Assembly (NCBI GenBank): GCA_009363875.1
Contig: CM018688.1
Location: 61,791,001 to 61,855,000, forward strand
Direction of reading: 5' to 3'
From: Mikania micrantha
Taxonomy: Eukaryota > Streptophyta > Magnoliopsida > Asterales > Asteraceae
Length of the DNA: 64,000 nt
Below the pieces are notes generated by a model that made no database searches, was not told where the DNA came from, and saw nothing but the letters and a program-made list of their open reading frames with translations. Positions 57,396 to 64,000 of this stretch are shown here, one piece after another. Numbering within the stretch: position 1 is the stretch's first letter; every line of letters begins with the position of its first letter. The translations under genes were made by a program, and so were the position numbers.

Positions 57396-58031
57396 ATTCT
57401 TGTAGTGATTTAAAATACATTATGTTAAATAAACACTTGTTTAAAAGTGTATAAATACAAATACAAATTCAAAGTGTGTAACAACTTCTTTATATGCATG
57501 TCAATGGTCTTTAAGTTTAGAACACAAATAATTAAATGTTTGTAATGTTCGTATTTATAATTATAGGAAAAAAATAAAAAAAGTAAGTTAAAAAAATACA
57601 ACATAAATAATAAGTATTATTAATATAAAAACGTAGCATCAACTAAAATTTTAATAAATTCAAATTTGTAAACATTTTAATACACGTAGTATATTACGGA
57701 GAAATAAATAAATATTATTCTTAAAAACCTAATATAGTTAAACTTATACAATATTTTTTTTATTCAAAACAAAATATTATAAATATGTAATCACATATTT
57801 TAATAATAATAAAACAAATGTTACAATTAAATTATACTTGTTTCCATAAAAATAGGATTTGCTTAATTTCACATAAAAATAGGATTCATTTGTTAAATTG
57901 TTTTAAATAATATATTTACATGTGTCATTATTATTTGAAATTGAATATGCTATTGACACATGTCATATTTTAAGAAAGATTGATTGTGGTATTGACACAT
58001 AACCAAAAACATTTTCTTTTATTATAATAGA

Positions 58032-59150
58032 TAGATAAGCGTATAATGAAGATTAAACTAACAAATTTCAAAACTTTTGTGAATTTGAAAATTGATACAG
58101 TTAAGATTTGAATTTACTAAAAAAAAACTCTAAATTAATGTTACATCCTTCTTCTTCTCGGTCTTCATCCTCATCCTCAACCTGACTTTCAAATATGTCT
58201 GTGGCACATAAACATAATTGTATGCCCAATTTGTTTCCCTATAGCCAACAAACTTAGTGTAAAAGGAGCATGGCAAAACATTTGCCTTCATAATCATCTT
58301 TGTCAATACGAGATGATCTTTTATATATCATTTGACTCCCACATGCAGACATGCTCCATAGTATTAGCTAGATGACAAAAGGATAAAGCCAGAGTCTATA
58401 TATGTCCTCAAAGTGAGAAGGGCCAAGACTTGATATACATGTAACATGTTCTTATTAAAGCTGGCTCAATCTCCATGCAGTGATCACGTGATTATTGACC
58501 AAGTATTAAGCACATGGGAACGTTAGTTTGTTATTTGAATTTACGAGAATAAAGCCTGTAGACTAGGCTGAATTAGTATTCCAGTTTTTTAGTATTTCAG
58601 CTGTTTTATTCATTCAGAAAAGCAATAAACATTCTAATCCATCACTGCAATTATTCCCTGTTTGTGTTTATAACTCTATACCATTAGTTCTTGATTTACC
58701 CTTTTCGTGGGCCACCATATATGCGACGTTTGTTTCATTATTAGCACCTCAAATAACTCTCCTATCATGCATGTTACGTCATTCATATGAGGACCATGCA
58801 TGTTTCTGCACCTGAGTAATACTTTTCTAGCCATCTGATTTTTGCAAAAGCCAATTCAATTCCACGCTTTCCTGTTCACAATTTATTCAACCTTCAGAGT
58901 CACTAACAACTTATCAACTAACTTACATCAACTTTATGGTATAGATGCTGAAATATTTATTATATAAACAATAAGTTATAAGTATAAAGTCTCCACCATT
59001 GGACCGACTTTGCTTTTTATTATATAGGTAATTTTATCAATTTCCTCTAATATTTTGGTGCGAGAGCTCGGTGTTTCTAACAATAAAAAGGGTGAGACAT
59101 GCTCTATTTTAAATGAGCATTTTATTCCTATATACTTATTTAGGAATGTC
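58032..59150. other. No assignable gene
   Basis: The minus strand around 58250-58150 could encode an acidic stretch (VEDEDEDREEE), but stops surround it and no family is recognised. The part at 58560-58700 has an LTR-leader-like look (AAAGCAATAAACATTC) without visible LTR ends. Confidence 0.3.
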
Positions 59151-60129
59151 GGCGCTTGAATACGTGTCACGTAACTATAATTGTTTCTTTTTTCTTTTGT
59201 TCTCAGATTCCTTTACGGTAGGTTTCTTTATTTTTTTTTATTTTGATAAATAATTATGGTTTCAAAGCAATTACATCAATGTTTGTTTAGAGGAGTTCGT
59301 TGGGCATTATGTTTTCACATAAACGGGATGAGTTCGAATCTCTAACCCAAACTTTTTTCCCTTATTTTCTCATAATTTTTATTTTGCCTTTTTTTTTTTT
59401 TCTTTTTCCCAATCTTTTTTTCTTTATCTGTTCCTTTCTTTTCCGTTCCGCAATGATGAAACCGTAGTTGCAACTGATATAACCGGCTAACTTTCTAAAC
59501 TTTTTTGTTTCTCACCTTTCACTTTTTACTTTTTCTTTGAAAAATAATAAATCTACTGTTATCGTCATGTTGTCCTCACACTATACCATCGTTGTGATTT
59601 TTCTTAAACATGTTTAATTCATTAAATTGTTTTGTTTAATATACGTATTTTCACCCCCTCAATTTTTTTTAAAAAATTGTAAAATATTTTTTTGAACCTT
59701 TCAGGTTTCTAAAGTTTTGAATTTATCACTTTCGTTTCTTAAGTCTTCACCTTTAGCTTTTGGGTTTAACACTTTTAATTTCTTAATTTTCTAAAAATGA
59801 TGTAAACTGTTACTTTAACTTCTTCGCATTTATAAAATTTCCAACTTATCCCTTTTGTTCGTTAGATAAAAGTAATAATTTCTTACGTGCTTATTTTATG
59901 TAAGAGTTCTTAAAGTTCATTTGATACATGTTTCCATATAAATTTCTCCCGGAAACAAGTTCGATTAGATATAGTACGTTTTCGTTCATATTTTATATAC
60001 GTTTTTTGTTAGTCTATGTTTCGACGTAAATAATTTTATAAGATAGGTTGGGTCAAATACGTTACGTTTTCAAGTGTTCTACGTTTTAGCGCCACCGCAG
60101 CGCGGCGGGTAAGTAGGTAACTTTACTAG
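59150..60129 (+). mobile_element. Helitron 3' end (first of two), 5' end not placed
   Basis: GCCACCGCAGCGCGGCGGGT (60091-60110) forms a GC-rich hairpin in otherwise AT-rich sequence, followed by CTAG at 60126-60129 and then T. This is the Helitron 3' signature. The body upstream (59300-59400) resembles 60240-60330 in the next element (a GTTCGAATC phrase followed by a T-rich run). The start given is only where similarity fades. Confidence 0.55.
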
Positions 60130-60803
60130 TATATCTTATTTTGCAATGTCGGTGATCCTTTCTAAGCAATTACTCAAAATATATTATATATATATACTAT
60201 GATTATGACTTCAAAGATACAAAGTTAACATAGATTAAATGGTTTGGGTTTTGCCATTTGATTAGCAGGGTCACTTGTTCGAATCTTGGTCTCACCATTT
60301 TTTTCCTTTTTTATTTTTCAGCCCTTTCTTTCACCTTTGGCTTTTCACGAACGATTGTTCCTTTTTACGCTTTAGTCCCTTAATTTTTAAAAAATTATAT
60401 AAAATATTGTTTTCATCTCCTAGACTTTATAAAGTTTCAGATTTATCCTTTTTGTATCTTAATTGTTCCACCTCTGATTTCGGGGTTGTCACTTTCACTT
60501 ATTAACTTTCAAAAACTTAGTAAGATGTAATTTTGACTCTCACGAGTTTCTAAAGTTTTGAACTACCCTTACGTGTCAATATAAATTCAATCTAATTTAT
60601 GTTTCTATGTAAAAAAATTTACAGAAACGACTCGGGTCAAAAAAATACTTTTTCGTGTTTATTTTATGTACGTCTTCAGTTGATCTAAGTTTCAAAAAAA
60701 TTTCATTTTGAAAACAAGTTGAGTCAGATATAATATGTTTTCATTTGACAATACAATATAAATTAAAGACGCCACCACAACGCGCGGCGGGTAACCATAC
60801 TAG
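60130..60803 (+). mobile_element. Helitron 3' end (second of two), related to the first
   Basis: GCCACCACAACGCGCGGCGG (60771-60790) forms the hairpin, and CTAG at 60800-60803 precedes T. The 5' boundary is not visible; it may begin soon after the previous Helitron's end, giving an apparent tandem pair. Confidence 0.55.
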
Positions 60804-61300
60804 TTTTTACTCAAAACCTAATTTTTGTTAGAGAACACGCGCAAGTGATGATTTGAGAATGCAAAGTCAATATGGATACACTACATAAATATTTTTAATA
60901 TCAATGCCTATTTCTTTGAATATTATATAATAAACTATTACACGTGTTTATAATAATTAAAATATTATACTAGTTAAAAGAAAATATTTAAAAGAAACTA
61001 CAAGACAATGAACTTATTTAGGACTCGATTTTTTTAGAAAAAATGATTCTTAAACCAGATTTCTTAACTTTGGGATTTGTTGAAAAAAGTGAATATAAAA
61101 GCAGTAGTATATTTTTTTTATTCAGTGATAAATACAGTTACATTTTGCTTGCACAAAATATACATTTAAATGATTAAACAAATTTAATAATATAATCTAG
61201 ATTTAATCTAAAAAAGAAACAGTTAATAATAGATATACTATAGAAAACTAGCAAATACTATAACTAAACAACAAAAGAAGTGAAAAACTTTGTTAGTATT
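60804..61300. other. AT-rich intergenic sequence
   Basis: No gene or element is seen apart from the TTAGTATT target copy at 61293-61300. Confidence 0.35.
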
Positions 61301-61873
61301 CAGTGGCGAACCCAGAAAATTTTTTCATGGGGAGCGGAACTGAATTAACCGTATTCATAACCGAAAAAACGAACTGAATTCTGAATTTGGTTTAAGGTTT
61401 GGTTCCTAACTATATCCGAATTCCGAAGTTGGTTCTTAACCGTATATGAATTTCGGTTATCGGTTCCATATTTTTTGGAATTCGTATTGTTTGGTTAACC
61501 GATTAAAGCAAGTTCATATTTAAATTTTTTATCTTTATAATATACAAGGTTGAACTAGGTTTATTTAAATCAGTTTATTTGGTTTTTAATTGGTATATTT
61601 GATTGAATTCGGTTTAATCGGTTTTTAACCAGTTTAGAGGTGGATTTTTTTATTATAATTAATACTAAACTTGATTTTACATTGGGTTTAAATTATCAGT
61701 TGGATATTTTTAAACTTAGTATTCTTAGTTAACACTTAGATTTTAAAAGTTTAATGGAGGCGATTGTAAAATTTTACGGGGGGCGATCAGGATTTTAACA
61801 TGTATATACTACTAAAAATTTTTTTTTCAATGTGGGCGGCTGCCCCCCGGGACATAGTGTAGGTACGCCACTG
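61301..61873. mobile_element. hAT element, non-autonomous, perfect 8-bp duplication
   Basis: The ends CAGTGGCGAACCCAG and, in reverse complement, CAGTGGCGTACCTACA are hAT-type terminal repeats. TTAGTATT flanks both sides (61293-61300 and 61874-61881). It is 573 bp with no transposase. Inside are AACCGAAT/TTCGGTT words repeated in both orientations. Confidence 0.93.
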
Positions 61874-62030
61874 TTAGTATTGAATACACAAGAGAACAAA
61901 TTAGTCAGATTTCTAATGAAATAAAAGATATAAATAATAATACTAAGAAAAAAGAAATTAATAACGATATAAAAGCTATAAATAAATTAAGAAAAGACAA
62001 TATATGAATAGAGTGTACCATATACACATT

Positions 62031-62355
62031 CAAAGCCGGCTCTTGTTTGTTAAAAATTAGGCGGCCGTCTAGGGCCCCGAAAATTTTGGAGACTCAACTT
62101 TAAACAAAAACATAATAGTCGTTGCATGTATTTGTTTTATAATTTTTGTTATGGATATCATAGATCAATTGGTTTAAACAAATTTCTGTAAAGGATATGA
62201 TTAGTTAATGGATAGATTTAAAATTTTTCAAAATCAAACAAACCAAAAACCGAATCATTCAAAACTCCTAAATGATGGTTGGCCCCAAATTTGAAAATAG
62301 GGCCCGAATTTCGTATTCGTCTTGGCCGCAATAATAGTTGAGCCGGCCATGCATG
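62031..62355. mobile_element. Small hAT element, perfect 8-bp duplication
   Basis: It is flanked by TACACATT at 62023-62030 and 62356-62363. The ends share GCCGGCTC (left CAAAGCCGGCTC; right, in reverse complement, CATGCATGGCCGGCTC), and GGGCCCCGAAAATTT and GGGCCCGAATTTCG occur inside. It is 325 bp and non-coding. The outermost bases of the two ends have diverged. Confidence 0.85.
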
Positions 62356-62363
62356 TACACATT

Positions 62364-63235
62364 GGACACAAAACGAATAGTTTTTCAAGAAGTAGAACTT
62401 TATTTTAGGCTATAATTCAACTAGTAATATACATGATATCATAAAATCAGAATCATTTATAAACAAAGTACTTAATTAGAAGAGGATCAACTTCTAATAA
62501 TACAGAACAAATAGTATAATTAGAAGAAGAATTGATGTAGTCAAAAATATAAATTCATATGATCAACATCAACTTGATATTTTTAAGCGAAAAGTATTGT
62601 ATCAAACAAGAGTGTTAAATATTAACACAACATTAATACAAACTATAAGAGAAGAAAATCTAAGAATAATAGGTAAATTAAACTTGTAACATTACATTTA
62701 TTCTCACGATCAAGGGCGGATGTAGGCTTATGAAAACGGACTCATGAGAACCCACCGCGTTTTAAAAATTTAGTAGAAATTTTTATCTTCGAAAGTCTTA
62801 AAAGATAAGATGAACCCACTAATAATTTTAAGGGTGAATCCTTAATGTAATTTTCCCATCAATTTGCAAAGAGAAAATGATAGTTATTGACAGTTAAATT
62901 CACGGGTCGAGTTTATTCCAGTCATATAAACTTAACTAATTCCGTTTATGTTTCGGGGCGTTGCCCCCTTGACCACCAGCGGCTCGGCTCCTTGGACCCC
63001 GCATATTAGCATACTTCCCAAGTACAACATTTTCATTTGAATGACTCAAAAACCATCAAGAACGAATCAAAGGGTCGTATAGGATTGTCAATTTTTTGGC
63101 CGAAATCACGAACGAGATCGTATTAGTAACATGATTGTACCATGAATGGGTACGTGCGAACTAGATCGAAATCATGGGTACTCTAGCGAATTCTGTGACT
63201 ATGGTACAGATTGTAGCTTTATCGAACGAATCAAT
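62364..63235. other. No gene; decayed repeats
   Basis: It contains a possible single hAT-like end (CAAGGGCGGATGTAGG at about 62712) with no partner, and a GC-rich phrase GGGGCGTTGCCCCCTTGACC (about 62956) of a type common in dispersed plant repeats. Confidence 0.3.
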
Positions 63236-63332
63236 GGGTACTCCGAGTACTTCTCAAGAACTCCCCGTCTAGACCGATTACTCGTTTCAAGAAGCTGTTC
63301 AGGCCTGGGAGTGCCTAGCGACTTTTGCAACC
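63236..63332. repeat. Fragment of the hAT-like repeat found at 26070
   Basis: GATTACTCG, TTCAAGAAG and GCCTAGCGACTTTTGCAACC match 26190-26273 in order. The left half is missing or unrelated. Confidence 0.6.
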
Positions 63333-63424
63333 TTGATTTTTAGACAACTGATCTTAGTTACTAAAGAATTTGACCCATTAGGGTGCTTAGAAGTAATATT
63401 AAAGTTAGAAAAATCTATCTTCAA

Positions 63425-63710
63425 AACTAGGGGTGCTCAAAAAAATCGTATCCGAATCTGAAATGAAAATCTGAACCCGAAATATAAAAAAAAACAGATA
63501 TCCGAAAGTTCGGATATCCGGAAATTCGAATTAGGATTAAGATACATAGTTTGAAAATTTCCAGGTAGTTTGGAAATTTCCGGGTAGTTTGGATTAAGAT
63601 ACATAGTTTGTAAAGGATTTTTAGGAAAAACAATGTCGGAAATGCTTCCAAAATTAGCAGACCCCTTAGGCTTGTTTTCATTCAGAACACTCAATAGTTT
63701 TGTAATTTGA
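63425..63710. other. CCGAAT/CGGATATCCG word-rich tract
   Basis: Many short words of the ATCCGAA and TCGGATATCCG type occur in both orientations, with a 20-bp-level direct repeat (GATTAAGATACATAGTTTG, twice). The antisense open frames are not credible genes. Confidence 0.4.
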
Positions 63711-63979
63711 TCTTGAGTTTAAGTGGGTGAGATAGTAGTTACATTTGAGAGAGAGATTCTTTCATTTATTTGTTTTATTGTAATTAGATGTAAAAGAATA
63801 TTAAAGAATTGAGGTAAGAAATACACGCTCGTTTAAGATTTATGTGCTCCTAACCATACGGGAGGGCAAAGGGGTGGCCCTTTTGCGGGGTCCTAGGGGC
63901 AGTACACCTAGCAGGGTCCAGGCAGAGCATAGCATGGCGGTAATACAAACACTCATATCACATTCAAATATCTCTATTA

Positions 63980-64000
63980 GGCCATGCGTTGTGGTACGTG
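63980..64000 (+). mobile_element. Left terminus of a second PIF/Harbinger element, cut by the window edge
   Basis: GGCCATGCGTTGTGG directly follows TTA (63977-63979) and matches the left end of the Harbinger element at 11649 (GACCATGCGGTGTGC). Confidence 0.5.

Larger units (their letters stand above)
54565..57407 (+). mobile_element. Complete non-autonomous CACTA element with ATT duplication
   Basis: The termini are CACTACAAGAATAC and, at the right, GTATTCTTGTAGTG, with perfect ATT duplications at 54562-54564 and 57408-57410. Subterminal regions (54590-54990 and 57045-57395) hold copies of a TAGCGACGACA half joined to its own reverse complement. Inside is a TNPA-like remnant (56418-56801). 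There is no TNP2, so movement would need another element's transposase. It is a different family from the CACTA at the left of the window. Confidence 0.95.
54512..58031 (-). mobile_element. Helitron on the minus strand, split by a CACTA element
   Basis: On the minus strand the 5' end is TCTATTATAATAAAAG at 58031. The 3' end carries a hairpin formed by AACCCCCTGAAATTCACGGGGTT, given here as two halves AACCCCCTG and CACGGGGTT, followed by CTAG at 54515-54512 and then T. These are the TC start, 3' hairpin and CTRR end expected of Helitrons, inserted between A and T. The CACTA at 54565-57407 lies inside it. Without that it is about 0.68 kb and non-coding. Confidence 0.7.

Noticed and set aside
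58140..58330. Antisense acidic coding fragment (VEDEDEDREEE)
   Set aside because: Surrounded by stops, short, and low complexity; no family could be recognised.
62705..62860. hAT element starting CAAGGGCGGATGTAGG
   Set aside because: No partner end and no second copy of the preceding 8 bp (CTCACGAT) could be found downstream.

Overview
This is plant nuclear DNA: AT-rich, intron-containing and almost entirely built of nested transposable elements. It has no bacterial-type operons, no rRNA or tRNA gene and no CRISPR array. The mix of elements suggests a large-genome eudicot, most likely a daisy-family (Asteraceae) species: a SIRE-type copia element with a long third ORF, several-kilobase gypsy-type solo LTRs, CACTA elements carrying a Ulp1-like gene, and (TA)n-targeted MITEs. 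That assignment is inference. The only gene that looks like an intact host gene is a five-exon cinnamyl-alcohol-dehydrogenase-type gene on the minus strand (27698-29233), whose exons join cleanly into 359 codons.

Layout. 1-10943: a large CACTA (En/Spm) element on the minus strand, running off the left edge, with decayed TNP2, TNPA-like and Ulp1-like genes. It has three arrays of a GGGCGGTT motif, one internal, and a plus-strand SANT-like gene beside the internal array. 11649-12946: a PIF/Harbinger element with an internally deleted transposase. 13100-15280: tandem repeats and hairpin MITEs sitting in (TA)n runs. 15615-21514: a long gypsy-type LTR (A) with a second solo LTR (D) inside it. 22213-24750: five MITEs of three kinds. 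25309-25531: a tRNA-derived SINE with perfect target duplications. 27698-29233: the CAD gene. 30194-50031: one degenerate SIRE-type copia element (minus strand) holding nested insertions: a gypsy-like block (Z) with its own 3.9-kb solo LTR (B), and a 2.45-kb solo LTR (C) inside the third ORF. 50032-52172: abutting partial LTRs in opposite orientation. 52357-58031: two Helitrons, the second split by a complete 2.8-kb CACTA element. 60089-60803: two successive Helitron 3' ends. 61301-62355: two small hAT elements with perfect 8-bp target duplications. The window ends just inside what looks like a second Harbinger terminus.

The most interesting signal is not a gene. Several of the long LTRs and the copia element carry their own private short motif, repeated many times at roughly 20-30 bp spacing (TTCGAGAACC, CGAACC, CGGCCCA, CCGTAGCTTATGG, CTTCYGAAG and others). 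In two LTRs the array starts at almost the same distance from the TATA box, just downstream of a candidate splice donor. Both CACTA elements likewise carry arrays, one of them of perfect palindromes. Target-site duplications give a clear order of insertion for much of the region.
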